Below are positions 1-11,109 of a DNA stretch of 64,000 nucleotides, one piece after another (within the stretch, counting starts at the first letter, position 1; each line of letters begins with the position of its first letter). Both the position numbers and the translations under genes were made by a program. The notes under the pieces are model-generated. The model saw only the letters and a program-made list of their open reading frames with translations, made no database searches and had not been told where the DNA came from. This stretch comes from Neoceratodus forsteri (taxonomy: Eukaryota; Chordata; Ceratodontiformes; Ceratodontidae), in NCBI GenBank assembly GCA_016271365.2, contig CM057451.1:364209501-364273500 (forward strand), written 5' to 3'.

Positions 1-239
1 GACTGTAATCAATGTCTGATAGATTGAAGTCTCCCAGAAGCAGTGCTTACTCTTGTTTTGCCATTATGCTGATGGCTTCTCATAGTGCAGTATTCAATCC
101 ATCCCCATGCATCTGATGTCTGTATATCAACACAGTACAAAGAGTAGCTACTGGTTTTGTCTCCATCGTGAACTGCAGTACCTCCAACCCATCCTTTACT
201 ATCTGATTTTCTTGACTTACCTTGCATGTGCAATTTTAC

Positions 240-1085
240 GTTTCAGCACTACCTGTTTGAATATACAAGGTCAAATGTGAATATTAGAGAAACAGAACTT
301 GGGGAGATCAATCAATATGTTTTTTCAAGGGGTGACATGGGTGAGCATTCCTTTTATCAGACTGTGGTGAAATGGCTGAACTGATAAAACTTTATAAAAT
401 AATGGTCTGTTATGAAATGGTTTCAGGACATAATACACTTATTGACATATCAAAATACCAAAAAAAAGTACTGCGTACAACTGGTTCGCTGCTACCTAGC
501 TGAATTAATGCATACTGATGCTACCTCTTCAGTGTACCATACTTGTGTGTATTATTGTGTTTCAACATGACCTTTTTGAAAATACAAGATCAAATGTGAA
601 TATTAGAGGAAAAGCACTCAGATATCAGTCAATATTGTTTTTTAAGGGCATAGCATCAGAAAGCGTTCCTTTGATCAGATGGTGGTAGAACAGCTGTACT
701 GATTATCTTTTTAGAATAATGGCATATTTTTATGCAGTGGTTTTGGCACATAATAAGCAAATTCAGATTACATCCTACAAAACGAGGTATTTTGTCTAAC
801 TGGTTCTCCACCAACTGGTTGAATGATTGCATACCGACGCTACCCCATGAATGTACCATTCTTGTGTGCATTATTGTGTTTCAATGCAACCTGTTTGAAT
901 ATACATGGTCAAATGTGAATATCAGAGGAAAGGCAATCGGAATTCAATCAATATGATTTTCAGGGATGACGTTGGTGAGCATTCCTTTGAACAGATGGTG
1001 GTAGAACGGCTGAACTGATTAACTTTTTATAATAATGACATTTTGGTATGCAATGGTTTTAGCACATAATAAGCACATTATGTGT
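240..1085. repeat. ~320-bp tandem repeat, about 2.6 copies
   Basis: Three diverged copies of the same unit follow one another. The anchor phrase 'caaatgtgaatatta' recurs near 274, 593 and 913 (last copy with one change), and 'gagcattccttt' recurs near 343, 662 (diverged) and 977, giving a period of about 320 bp. The phrase 'ataataagca...' also recurs. The copies differ by many substitutions and small indels, so this is an old satellite-like array or a local tandem duplication. I see no coding potential beyond chance ORFs. It could be the edge of a longer satellite lying upstream of the window. Confidence 0.8.
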
Positions 1086-1423
1086 GGTTCATAGCTCTGT
1101 GCTTGTGCTACATACAGTAGAGCTGAATGATGTAGGTTGTGCTTGGATACATAGACCAGACCAGTAAGTAGGACAATGCCTGCAAAGTATATGAGTTATA
1201 TGAAATGATTAGTGCTTAGATACTTCAGCATAGATATGAGCAAGTCAGTGATTGTAGTACGTATGAACTGGATTGTATATACGTAGTGCTTAGGTGCTTG
1301 AACTGATGAATAACAACTTGCTAGGACTTGATGTTTTGGCCTTTCTCTGTATCCCACCTTAGGAAGGATGCTTAGTCGAGTAGGATGAGACCCCTCAAAA
1401 ATAAATAGTGATTGCAAGTATGA

Positions 1424-2690
1424 TTATCTCCTCCAACTCTGGAGACTGGGACCAGTAGCATGCAGGAGAGAAAACCCCCCCTTGGGGGGAAACCTCTGAG
1501 GACCCATGGATACTGACCTTCCCGTCCTTCTGGGCATATGAAAGGAGAGTAATCCTAAATGAGCAACATATACATACCATTGGCTAGCCTGAAACCCCAG
1601 TAGAGGAAGATTAGAAGGTTGGGAAGAGCAAACGGAATCCAGAACTGATGTTGAATGTCCCGCGAGCGGATGGTAGCAGATCCTGAGCAATTCCTCATCT
1701 GAGATGTCAATATCCAGGGCAAAATATAGATAGAAAGTTATTTGGAATCCAGTTGAATGCAGAATCGATTGTGAAGAGTTGGTCCGAGTTCCGATATGCG
1801 AGTGCATGGAAGCATAGAATCTTGAAGGCGAGGTGAGTAAGCTGGATGCAAGTTGTGAAGCTGAGGAAGGTGGAGCAAATGAACCCCTGGTCCTGAGTGG
1901 GTGAAGCAGTAATTGAACATTAGGCCAGAAAGCCCAGAAAACCTCCAACCCATCCAGTGAAGCAAGTATGGTAAGGAACAGAACCTCCACGTCCCAAGCT
2001 GGGGAAGGCAGGTGTAGAATAAAAATAGTCAAACCTCCAGGCCCTAATGCTGGGTGAGGCAGGTGTAGGGTATAAACAGTAGAACCTCCAGGCCCTGATG
2101 CTGGGTGAGGCAGGTGTAGAGTAGAAATATTCGAACCTCCAGGCCCCAATGCTGGGTGAGGCAGGTATAAGCTAAAGGCAGACTTATGAGAGCAGTAAGA
2201 TGGTTCTGTAGAAATGTGGTGTTGGCAACTTGACCAGATTTTGTAAACCTCATGGCACTGGAGTAGGTTAATGTCTGAGGCCTAAGCCTGGAGATAGGAA
2301 TGGCACTACGGAACAGAGTTTGGCTGAGAGTCCTGGCAGGAAACGGCAGTAGTAGGGAATCCAAACGAACTGAAGCAGAAGGGCAAGACACACCCACGGA
2401 ACTGATTGTGAATATCTTGAGATGTAGTCTAGATGTAAATCCACAGTGGAGTGAATAAGGATATCCTTGATGAGTAGAGGCAAGTGCAAGTAAAATACCC
2501 AAGTCCCATACCCCTAACTCTAGGATATTTTTTTCTCCACAGGAATCAGGGGTATAACAATCACAAAAAAAGTGTTTTCCATCTTCAATAAAAGCCCCAA
2601 AACTTACCACGGAGCATCTAGACCCCAAGAGTTTCTGTGGGCCTGGCGGCCCCCAGATCCCCAGCCTTAATGTCTTGTATATCAACATTA
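1424..2690 (-). other. Region with long overlapping minus-strand ORFs, product unknown
   Basis: Two minus-strand ORFs of 241 and 214 codons overlap here in different frames (1424-2149 and 2044-2688). Neither resembles a family I know. Much of their openness comes from the 51-bp tandem repeat at 1982-2180, whose unit is a multiple of three and so keeps several frames open. The repeat gives recurrent Leu/Pro/His-rich peptides. I see no signal peptide or catalytic motif. I treat this as non-coding, repeat-influenced sequence; a decayed transposon is possible. Confidence 0.3.
1982..2180. repeat. 51-bp minisatellite, four units
   Basis: The phrase 'aacctccaggccc' begins repeat units at 1982, 2032, 2083 and 2134, so the period is 50-51 bp. 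Each unit continues with 'tgctgggtgaggcaggtgta'. A degenerate fifth unit may start near 1939. Confidence 0.85.
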
Positions 2691-3057
2691 TGGCTATACC
2701 ACTTTCATTATGCTCCCAGCAGGCCTGACTATGACTTCAATTTACCATTTTAAAAGCCACTGCATACAATCTTCTATAACATAAACTGCAGTCCCATACT
2801 CAGAACACACTATTAAATGTTACCCACACATTACATAAGGTTTTAACCACCACAACAACTGATGTTCTCTGAATCACTATGCCACTCCTAAATATAAATG
2901 ACGTGATAAAAAAGTGTGACATTTCCACATTGCTACTGAGAAAGGAGCCTGCAAGAGAGCGAGTGATTATGAGGCCCTGGCTGCAATGAAAAACTGCTGC
3001 TGCTCCAATAAATCTGCTCTCCAGTGTCAGTGTCTTGACCATTTGTGGGGGCTGAAA

Positions 3058-3720
3058 GCAGGGTGACAAAGTAACTTACGGATTGGAGTGCGGCAGGACA
3101 GAGACTCTACCTCTGACCTCAAAGTAGAAAATGGCTGCTTCAGTTTTTGCACCAAACCTGGGACAACAACTTATACTGTGGCTCATCCAAGAGTCTGTGA
3201 CAGCCCACAAAGCATTATACAGATAACCCATGTATGGCCTATTCAGACAGTGCACCATGCTCTTTTCTAGCTCCTGTCCTGGGAAGATGTGGGGGAAGGG
3301 TTCTACTGGTTAGCCCCTTTTTCTCGCACTTATAGCTCATTTTTTCACTATTGGACCTCTGGATAGTGAATGTGAATATACAGGAGGAGACAGAGGTGAG
3401 AGCCAGAGCCAGGAGACAGAGTTACTTACAGGGTGGAGTGTGGCAGGAGAAGGATTCCTCATGCAACCACCTTTCACACTCCATCCTGGACCCGGGAGAG
3501 TGACTTGTACTGCAGCTCATTCAAGGAGTCTGTGAGAACCCACACTAATTGAGAAGTGCAAAGGTAACTGCCGTGTGGCCTGCTCAGACAGCGCAGCATG
3601 CTGTTTTCTTACTCCTGTGCTGCGGGGTAGACTGAGGGGGTAGGGGAAGAAAGGGCATCTAGACCCCTTTTCTCACATTGTGGGTTATTTTAACACTTGT
3701 ACCACAGTAGAATGAATGGG
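3058..3720. repeat. ~350-bp tandem duplication, two copies
   Basis: The stretch from about 3060 to 3365 recurs from about 3410 to 3715 with many substitutions. Anchors are 'gt(a/t)acttac...g(a/g)..ggagtg(c/t)ggcagga' at 3071 and 3421, 'gagtctgtga' in both, and the 'agcccctttttctc / gaccccttttctc' endings. Period is 350 bp. No coding content is evident. Confidence 0.75.
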
Positions 3721-3778
3721 AAGGGGGCGAGAAAGAACAGGAATCACTGTTAACTGTAACCAACAGTGCCATCTACTT

Positions 3779-4366
3779 TAAGCCACTCCAGGGTGTGCAT
3801 TAAAGAAGAAGAAGAATCAGCATTTGTACACAATGTGTCCCAAAGCGCTTTACAAGCAATGCTAGACTGGTAGTGAAGTGACTGAATGTGTAGTGGCAGC
3901 CATATCGCATATAAACACTAACACACAGCCTGGACAATTGCATGAACCAATTTTACGGGAAGGGGAATATTGGCCAGGACACCAGGGACAGTCCCCTACT
4001 GTTTTGCAAAGAGTGCCTTGGGGTCTTTTACTTCCACCTGGACACCCACCAGGACAGCACCAGGATGGGTAGAAGGGATCTCGGTTTAGCGTCTTATCTG
4101 AAGGACAGCACACCCCAACAGTACAGCACCCCCCTAATACTGTACTCAGGTACCAGCATTTTAGGTACAAGTCCAGTCCTTTTGTGGGATGAGAACCCAC
4201 AACCCTCTGGCCCAGAGGCAGATGTGCTACCAACTGAGCCACGCTGACACCCCAGGATTTTATTTCATTTACCAGGGGCATAAGGACACTCAGCCTTTGG
4301 CCTTGTGCCTTAGCACACCCCTGGGGCATGCACTAAAATCCTTTAATGCACACCCTCTCATGGCTT
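3779..4366. mobile_element. Fold-back (MITE-like) element split by a V-SINE
   Basis: The left arm at 3779-3805 (aagccactccagggtgtgcattaaag) is the reverse complement, with few mismatches, of the right arm at 4341-4366. A second, inner inverted repeat lies between about 4256 and 4340 around 'ccagggg...cccctgg'. The minus-strand V-SINE at 3800-4252 sits between the arms, so the fold-back element is the older insertion. Termini and internal words resemble the fold-back elements near 15.9, 22.9 and 24.2 kb. No transposase is present, so it would be non-autonomous. Confidence 0.55.
3800..4252 (-). mobile_element. V-SINE, complete or nearly so
   Basis: Read on the minus strand, it starts with a tRNA-like head containing an RNA polymerase III A box (tggctcagttggt, about 4230-4243) and a B box (ggttctcatcc, 4187-4197). 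The middle holds the V-SINE central domain ('gataagacgctaaaccgag' followed by 'agaccccaaggcac' and 'tgtcctggcc'). It ends with 'taaagcgctttggga' and a (TTC)n tail at about 3800-3815. V-SINEs are tRNA-derived retroposons moved by a partner LINE and are known from lungfish, lamprey and bony fishes. The tail differs from that of the V-SINE at 59.85 kb, implying a different partner. Confidence 0.8.
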
Positions 4367-4399
4367 TTTACTTACTTAATGAACAAGTCACTGCAACGA

Positions 4400-4815
4400 A
4401 TAGTTGGGGTGACCTGACTTTGTTCATTATAGCAGAGCACGGTATGGGGTTTAGACATTTTTAAAAGGCTCTTCTCTCTGGCCACACCCACTATGAATAA
4501 ATAAAACATCTTTGTGTGGTGCTATATTGTATACCAACAAAAACGTGTGCTAGCACCCTTCTAAACCCTCCACGATATGACTCCGGTATGTAATGTCAAA
4601 AAGTAACTGTAGGGAAGGGATTTTTACAAATTGCTAGTGGCTCACATCTTTACTGATTTGAGTTTATTAATTATAAAATTAGTATTAGAAGCTGTTATTA
4701 TAAACATCTGACATAGAAATATGCTGATGATGACATGCCAGAAATATATTAATGTTAAAAACTTACAATGTTTTTCCTGCTAACAAATACTGATGGGATG
4801 TGATACTCATCTGAG
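4400..4815. other. Unannotated AT-rich stretch
   Basis: I see no recognisable gene, repeat or mobile element between the fold-back element and the candidate exons. Confidence 0.5.
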
Positions 4816-4819
4816 AACT

Positions 4820-5032
4820 TTAGCGTATTTCCTCATGAAGTTTATCAAAGACAGAAGCCAACTCACTGTAGGGGCTGGATGAGTGTAGTGGACCCTCCTG
4901 AGTGCTGGATTTCATAGAAATAAAGATTATATTCCATTTGATTAGCAATACCCACCTGTATGCATTCTTTTGAGAAGTGTGGGCCAGTTTTTGTCTTGTG
5001 GGGAATGACTTCTTGTATCTGCTCTCAAGTAC
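4820..5032 (-). other. Two weak candidate host exons
   Basis: One minus-strand frame stays open from 5125 to a stop at 4820 (101 codons). Inside it, a 77-nt segment (5032 down to 4956) is bounded by a possible acceptor 'ctgcctgag' and a good donor 'acag|gtgggt'. A second segment (4897 down to 4820, 25 codons plus stop) follows the acceptor 'cactcag' and encodes a hydrophilic C-terminus-like peptide (SSSPYSELASVFDKLHEEIR). The gap between them is only 58 bp and does not join the two in the open frame. They may therefore be separate exons, a pseudogene or chance. I do not recognise the protein. Confidence 0.25.
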
Positions 5033-5129
5033 CTCAGGCAGGGTAAGTAAACCAGCAGGACATAGTGACAGTAAGAAGCAGGTTAGGTTAAAAATCAGAC
5101 AAGTACCTATTCCTATTATGGACACAAAG

Positions 5130-5930
5130 CAGCAGCAGGCTGCCCTACGGTGTGTGTTTCTGTCTTATCTGCATGTTTGAGAGGGCTAACATTTCCAGCT
5201 GTCAGCAGAGAGAGGGAGATCAGACGGGGGTTATTCTTGGATGCTGATGCTGCTGTTTGCAGCCAGGCTTGCCATTAGTCAAATAACGGTGAGCACTGAT
5301 CTGATCAAAGCCATCACCTGAACCAATTGCCAGTCAAATGAATCACAGTTCATGTGGACAGACCGGGCATTTTGTATAGGAAAAAGCTGAGCCGCTTTTC
5401 AGCTCTTTTTAATTTTTTTACCTCTGTGCCTGCTTTAGGTACTTCAGTGCCTTTTTTGACACCCCAATGCCCATTTGATCCTTTATCAAAGTCCCCCAGT
5501 AACTCTGTCCCTACACCAGAATCTGATTAGGTTGTTCCAGACACCTCCAGCCCAGAGTTATACTTGCATTGTGAATCTGCACTCTGTCCATGGTACTGCT
5601 GGCACGGTTAGGTTGGGCTCAAGTGTTCCTAATATAAAATCTGTTTTGGGGCAGTAACATTTGGATCTAATGTCTAAAATGTATTTATTTAGCAAAGAAA
5701 GTATTGTGAAATGACAAGACCAGAATAAAAATTAATTGTATATACCATGTATACACAACAAATGCAGACAGAAATGCCACAGAATAAAACTATTTTTGGA
5801 TGCACTTTGCAAGATATCATGATATCTTGCATTTTGGGGTATGCCATAATTGGTATGTAGCTACGCTGGGTTCATTACAGCAGAATACTGAACCAATCAG
5901 AGAGCAGCTTTCACAATGCTGATGACATCA
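5130..5930. other. Unannotated stretch
   Basis: No convincing gene or mobile-element match is seen. It contains short AT-rich sequence and a small palindrome around 5812-5830 ('agatatcatgatatct'). Confidence 0.5.
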
Positions 5931-5935
5931 CAATA

Positions 5936-6118
5936 TTATTTATTTATTTGAAAAGTTTCACCAGGAAAGGCATACTGAGCTACAAACAGCTCATTTCCAG
6001 ATGTGTCCTGAAGGAAAGGGGAGAGTGGGATAAAATATGCATAACAAGATACAAAATACAATGAACTGAGAATAAAACAAAATAAAAATTGTACAATATG
6101 CAATTGAAACATGAAGGG
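5936..6118. repeat. Fragment of a SINE/LINE-tail-like repeat
   Basis: The words 'caggaaaggcatactgagc' and 'tttccagatgtgtcctg' match the same words, in the same order and orientation, in the repeat at 31861-32025. It is therefore a partial copy of that family. A 'tatttatttatttg' run marks its left end. It lies immediately beyond the 3' tail of the L2 element on its right. Confidence 0.6.
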
Positions 6119-6614
6119 CATAACGATTCAATCAATCAATCAGAATCTTTATTTTGCCAGGTGGAACATCATTGGGACAAGCTCATTTACAAGATGGACC
6201 TGGGGCAAAACAATTGCCAGTAGGGTTAAGACATAACAGGTTGAGTGAACGTACATAACAATTACATAGTAATAATAACAACATAATAACATATAACCAT
6301 CACATGTAACAAGATACTTCTACCAGAACATAGCAATAGGTTCAACAGGAGGTAGTGCTTTTTAAATACAATTGCATAGATACAGATATATGGACGTAAG
6401 GTAATGAACTAAAGTCTATACAGTAAACAAAATTGGAGGAGTCATAGTGAGCAGGAGTGGCAGTTCCTCTAGCTTCAAAGTGTGAAGAAGATTGAGAGTA
6501 AGAGTCCTTTGATAAGTATTGTAGGCATGGCCTTGGCAAGTGGGGTGGGAAGGGAGGGGTATAGGGGTGAGGAGGGAAGGTCAGATGAGCTAGGAAAGGG
6601 TTGGACATGATGGC

Positions 6615-8503
6615 CTAGGGAGGAAAGACTGTTCTAAGGGAAAAACACGATAGATGCCACAGGCAGTGGTTGGGGTTTAAGTCCAATATTTGAAGCAAAG
6701 ACAGATTGTGATGTTGGGACATTGATTTGGACAATGATAGAAGGGAGGACTCAAATGATGCCTCAGGCAATGGTTGAGGTTTAAGTCCAGAATTTAAAGC
6801 AGTAACAAATCGTGATGTTAAGACCTTGACTTGAAGCAATGACAGACCTTGGAGAAGGTCCTCAGAAACAAGGATTTGAAGAGGGAGAACATGACAGGGG
6901 AAGTGAGCCTGCCTTAAGGTTTTCTTGATCTTATTCCAGAGTGTAGGAAGAATGAAGCTTATTGAGGCTCTACCAAAGCACGTTTTAACTTTAGGGATAG
7001 TCACAGATATGATGGTAAGACTTCTGAGAGAATAGGCACTACGGGTGCAGGGAGTTAGGCAGCTTGAGAGGTACTGAGGTAATTTATGAGTGATTGCCTT
7101 CTATGTCCATAGAATAGCATTATTTTGCCTCCTGAAGCTAAGGGAGCTCCAGCCTATGGAAGAATAGAGGATGCAGTGGTGTGTGTCATAATGGCATCTG
7201 AAATGAACCTAAGGACTCTGTGGTATAGGGTATCAAGCTTAGAGAGAGCTGTGCTAGTACTAGGGCCATATAGGAAGTCCGCATATTCTAGGAGAGGCAA
7301 GAAGGTAGCTTGGACTAGGAGTTTTCTAGCCTCCTGGGTTAGTGAGTGCTTGATCGTGAAGAAAATATTGAGCCTTTGATGCAGTTTCTTAGTGAGTTCT
7401 TCAATGTGATCAATGAAGGACAATTTGTAGTCAATCCAGACCCCCAGTTATTTTAATTGTTCCACGAACTCCAGGGCTTCTCCCAAAAGAGTGCTTATGT
7501 GAGGACCCTTATCTCGGTTTTTTGGTTTTTGAGATGAGGGGCCAGTGGAAAGAAAATCATGGTCTTAGTTTTTTTGGCATTGAACAGGAGTTTCAAGTTG
7601 AGTAAATTTTTTTGGAGGATGTCAAAATCATTCTGGAGGTCCGAAATGGCTTGATCTGTCAATGTATAGCACTGTATCATCAGCGAAGAGATGGATACTA
7701 GATAACTTTAGGCCAGTGTCAATTTGATTAATATAAATGGCAAAGAGAAGTGGACCATGTATGGATCCTTGGGGGACACCTCTAAGGAGCATTTTTTTTG
7801 GCAATAGGTCTCCTTCAGCCTTGACCTGCTGCTGTCTGTTCACAAGATAGTTTGTGAACCAACTTAGGGCCAGGTTGTCCACCCTAACTTTCTTCAGGGT
7901 CACTAGGAGCAAATCATGGTCCACCATGTCGAAAGCCTTGCTAAGGTCCAGAAAGAAGACACATATGTATTGTTTGTTATTAAGTGTGGACTGCCAGTCA
8001 TTTATGACCTTAGCAAGGGCAGTAGAGGTAATATGCATGGGACGGAAACCAGATTGAATAGGGTTTAGTAGATTAAAACTTTCTAGTTGAGATCTGAGCT
8101 GTTCATTTACTGTCTCCTCCAATAGGTTTGACAAGGCCGGGAGCAAGGAGATTGGGCAGTAATTATTTAGGTCGCAGGGGTCCCCTGATTTGAATAGAGG
8201 GATGACACGAGCCGTCTTCCAGACCTCAGGGAGGGAGCCCTGACTGAGAGACAAATTCAAAAGGTGGGTAATAGTGGTAGCCAAAATATAGTAGGCCAAC
8301 TTTAGGAAGAAAGGCTCAATCATATCCGTGCCCACACTTTTCTTAGTATCAAGTTGAAGAAGGAGACCTTTAACCAGTTTGACAGTGATTGGACAGAAGG
8401 AGAAAGAGTGGTACAGGTCAATAGATTCCGGATCATGGCAATCAGATGGCTGACTAAGGAACTGTGCCCTGATGGCATTTGCTGGGGAGGTATCAAAAGC
8501 CAT
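6615..8503 (-). pseudogene. L2-type ORF2: reverse transcriptase domain (broken)
   Basis: The 291-codon ORF at 7628-8503 contains RT landmarks in order: a K-S-x-G-x-D element, 'VIPLFKSGDPCDLNNY', 'PISLLPALSNLLE', 'FLDLSKAFD', 'GVPQGS' and the catalytic 'LFADDTVLY'. Later thumb-like sequence continues in other frames at 7495-7680 and 7154-7423, and the C-terminus in 6615-7004 (FILPTLWNKIKK). The enzyme would copy element RNA into a nicked chromosomal target. The aspartates of FADD are intact, but frame changes between segments make it non-functional. Confidence 0.9.
6652..6865. repeat. 106-bp tandem duplication inside the L2 3' region
   Basis: 'gatgcc(a/t)caggca(g/a)tggttg(g/a)ggtttaagtcca' starts at 6652 and again at 6758. 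The translated minus strand shows the doubled 'LKPQPLPEASFESS / LNPNHCLWHLS' pattern. It is a local duplication within this copy or subfamily. Confidence 0.75.
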
Positions 8504-8568
8504 TCCTGCTGTGGCAAAGTGATTGTTAAGGAGGTCAAGGATCTCATTTTTGTCTGTAGTGTGGGTAC

Positions 8569-9848
8569 TGTCACAAACTCACTCAGCCGGTCAGCCCTCT
8601 ACTCCCAAAGTGCCAACCTCTGAGCATATGATTTGTGTACAGTGTAACAGACAAGGTAACCCTCTTGGCTGTTTTGTGGGATCAAGTCACCTTAGTCTCA
8701 AGCTCTGGAAGGATTCAAACTGATAACCTCTTGTTAGTGTACCCAATTATCAGGCTCAGATAATTCTGTCTTTGGGGGGCCAGATATCTTTGCCTACAGG
8801 CACCCAACCAGGTCTTTCAAATGAACCCTTAGAACTCTATGCAAGACTTTAGAGAACTCCATCCATTTCCCAGTTTGGTATACAATAAGCGCATACACAG
8901 TGTTCTTGTAACCTTTAAAAGCTCCACTTAAAATAAAAAGAAATGTCAAGGCACTCCATTCAGTTTCATTTGTAAAAAAAATATCTTTACTTTAAAAATA
9001 TCAAAACAGAACAATAATTACAGAACAAACATATGTCCCAACACATATAGCCTTAAAACAAACAGGTAAAAAAGTACAGTTCCTACAATTTATAACTTCA
9101 GACTAATCTTGTCTAATGTTTACTTTCTTTCAGTGCTTTGAGGGTCTCTCTTCTCTCAGTCAGGAAATATTGTCTTGTGTGTCTCTATGGCTTGCTCAGT
9201 TGGATAAAAGAGTTCTGAGCCAGCCTCCTCTCTGAGATCATTAAACTCTGCCTTGGTGTATTAAAAGTTACATGTTACCACACAGGATGTCCCAACAAGA
9301 TTTAAAAAATTATAAGTGATATACTCAATGTCTTGTCCTCAGGGTAACTGCTCAGAACTGTTTTTTGTTCTGCCACACACACACACATACACACACACAC
9401 ACAGACACACACACACACACACACATAAACAGGTTCTGTGATATCCTCCCAAGGCTTCCTGGGGAATGTATATTTGACCTTCCAAATTCATCTGGATCCT
9501 GCCTGGCCCAGACATCAAACCTCTTCAATGTCCATTCTGGCCTCTCTCCGACACCCCTTCCCACAAGTCCTTCCTGGCAACTATGCAAGTCAAAGGATCT
9601 CCCTGAGGGCATTATGAATAGCTAATCTTATTTCCTGGGATGAAAGCAAATTGACAAGGTAATTGCACCCCAGATCTCTGCAGTTTAAAATACCTCCTGT
9701 TCTTTGAACTTATCCCTGGGGGATCTTGATGTGTCAGTTCCAGTAAGACAGTAGTTTCCTCAAACTGACCTTCCCATCATATATTTTATATGTAATAAAA
9801 AGAATTAATACAGCATTCAAGCACTCAGAGCTGGCTGTCTACATCACA
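8569..9848. mobile_element. Solo LTR (1,280 bp) with 5-bp target duplication
   Basis: The segment begins TGTCACAAAC and ends TACATCACA, so it has TG...CA ends. It is flanked on both sides by 'ggtac' (8564-8568 and 9849-9853). It interrupts the L2 ORF2 between endonuclease and RT. Much of it matches, in reverse orientation, the segment at 18636-19792, confirming a repeated LTR family. On the plus strand an AATAAA-type signal lies near 8933 and another near 9795, so the transcriptional direction is not settled. A (CA)n tract sits inside. No internal retroelement genes remain, as expected after LTR-LTR recombination. Gypsy or endogenous-retrovirus origin cannot be told from the LTR alone. Confidence 0.85.
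9374..9424. repeat. (CA)n microsatellite inside the solo LTR
   Basis: About 50 bp of CA dinucleotides with two interruptions (ATA, AGA). It is absent from the sister LTR at 18636-19792. Confidence 0.95.
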
Positions 9849-9852
9849 GGTA

Positions 9853-11057
9853 CCACCAGTCGAAATTTTGTGGGAAAGTGTGCCAGTGCTGCATGGCCTT
9901 CTACCTCCCTTAAAGTTTTCCAAAACTTAGTAGCAGAGTTAGTGGATGCATTAAGTTCAGAGCAGAAATAACTAGACTTCGCAGCTCTGATAGTTTTCGT
10001 GCAGAAATTCCTTGTGGTTCAGAAAGCAGACCAGTCTGTGGCCAATTTAGACTTTCCGTCTCTTTTCCAAAGAGCATCCCTATGCCATAAGGTAGTCTTT
10101 AGGTTATCCATGAACCAGGGACAGGATTTTCTTTTGGTTCTGCTTTTGGTAACTAGGGCATGGAAGTCTAGGGTTTCGGTGAGTATTTCATGAAGTACCT
10201 CGTGTGCCTCTTCCACAGAAGATGCAAGGTAAAATTTCTGCCAGTTAGCATACTGTAGGTCATAGAGAAAAACATCTGGGCAGAAATTCCATTTACATCT
10301 CTTATGGATGTATTTAGAGGAAGAGGAGGTTTGGAGTTGTGTCGACCTTACACATGCAATGGCACAGTGGTCACTGATGTCATTAAAGAATACACCTGAG
10401 TGGAAGAAGAGCTGAGGCTTGCTTACAAGGATTAGGTCAAAAAGGGAGCTATGCTCTGGGTTTTTGGTGTTTGGGTGGGTAGCTTCATTAATGATCTGAG
10501 TAAGTCCATGGGCATCGCATTGATCTTTCAATGGTAAAGAAACTGGAGAGAGCCAGTCAAGGTTGAGGTCACCAATTATGTATACTTCTGATGAGGTGGT
10601 AGCTAGTATGTCACTTAGGTGTTTGAGCAGAGAGAGGCTAGCTGGGGGGGGGGCCCTATAGCACCCACTAATGCAGATAGAGGTTGATTTGGCTGGTTGA
10701 ATTCTTAGTGGGAGGCACTCAAACTCCTTTGTCCACCATAATTGCGGTAATGTTGTCCTGGACATAGATGGCTATTCCCCCTCCCAGGGATTTCCTATCA
10801 GTATGAAACGAGTTGCATGAAGGAATGTTAACCTCATTGTCCAGGGTGGTTGGTCTTAGCCAAGTTTCGGAGATTACAAGAACATTAGAAGAGCAGTAGA
10901 GTGTCCACATTTTGATAGCATCAAGCTTTTTCAGAAGGCTGCATGCATTCAAATGCAAAAATGATAACTCTTTAGTAAAGGTAGGCCAGCTGGGGCAGGA
11001 ATGGGGGGCAGGGTTTAATTCGGCGTTACCAGCACAGATGAGTAGCAGCAGGAGCAT
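9853..11057 (-). pseudogene. L2-type ORF2: APE-like endonuclease domain (broken)
   Basis: The frame at 10719-11057 has the family's N-terminal elements 'LHLNACSLLKKLD', 'VLVISETWL' and 'GGGIAIYV'. The frame shifts near 10,740 and continues at 10019-10765 with 'GCYRAPP', 'IIGDLNLDW', 'LFDLILVSK' and 'ISDHCAIA'. These are the Mg-binding and catalytic blocks of AP-endonuclease-like LINE nucleases (N, E, D-x-N and SDH). The domain would nick target DNA to prime reverse transcription. The downstream linker reaches 9853, where the solo LTR interrupts it. The frameshift makes it inactive. Confidence 0.88.
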
Positions 11058-11109
11058 CTTTTTTATAGCACTAGAAGTAGTCAGGATGGCTGAATTTTGC
11101 CCCTGAGGC

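Larger units (their letters stand above)
6121..11106 (-). mobile_element. L2-type LINE, long but decayed, split by a solo LTR
   Basis: This is a minus-strand non-LTR retrotransposon. Its 3' end carries the tail (GATT)n preceded by 'aataaaga' at about 6124-6150. Going upstream come the C-terminal region (6615-7004), the reverse transcriptase (7154-8503) and, beyond an inserted LTR at 8569-9848, the APE-type endonuclease (9853-11057). The same 3' end recurs on the plus strand at 36366-36511. Joining across the LTR restores a continuous endonuclease-to-RT order. ORF2 is broken into several frames, so the element is dead. The C-terminal part contains a 106-bp internal tandem duplication (about 6652-6865). 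Clade call (L2 within the CR1/L2 group) is from motif style and is inference. Confidence 0.85.

Noticed and set aside
1424..2149. 241-codon minus-strand ORF as a real protein gene
   Set aside because: Openness depends on a 51-bp tandem repeat that is in frame on several frames, and no domain is visible.
4187..4243. Functional tRNA gene on the minus strand
   Set aside because: Same reason: it is the head of a V-SINE with the V domain and tail attached.
9352..9625. Overlapping 86-codon ORFs on both strands
   Set aside because: They translate the (CA)n tract inside a solo LTR into Thr-His or Val-Cys runs.
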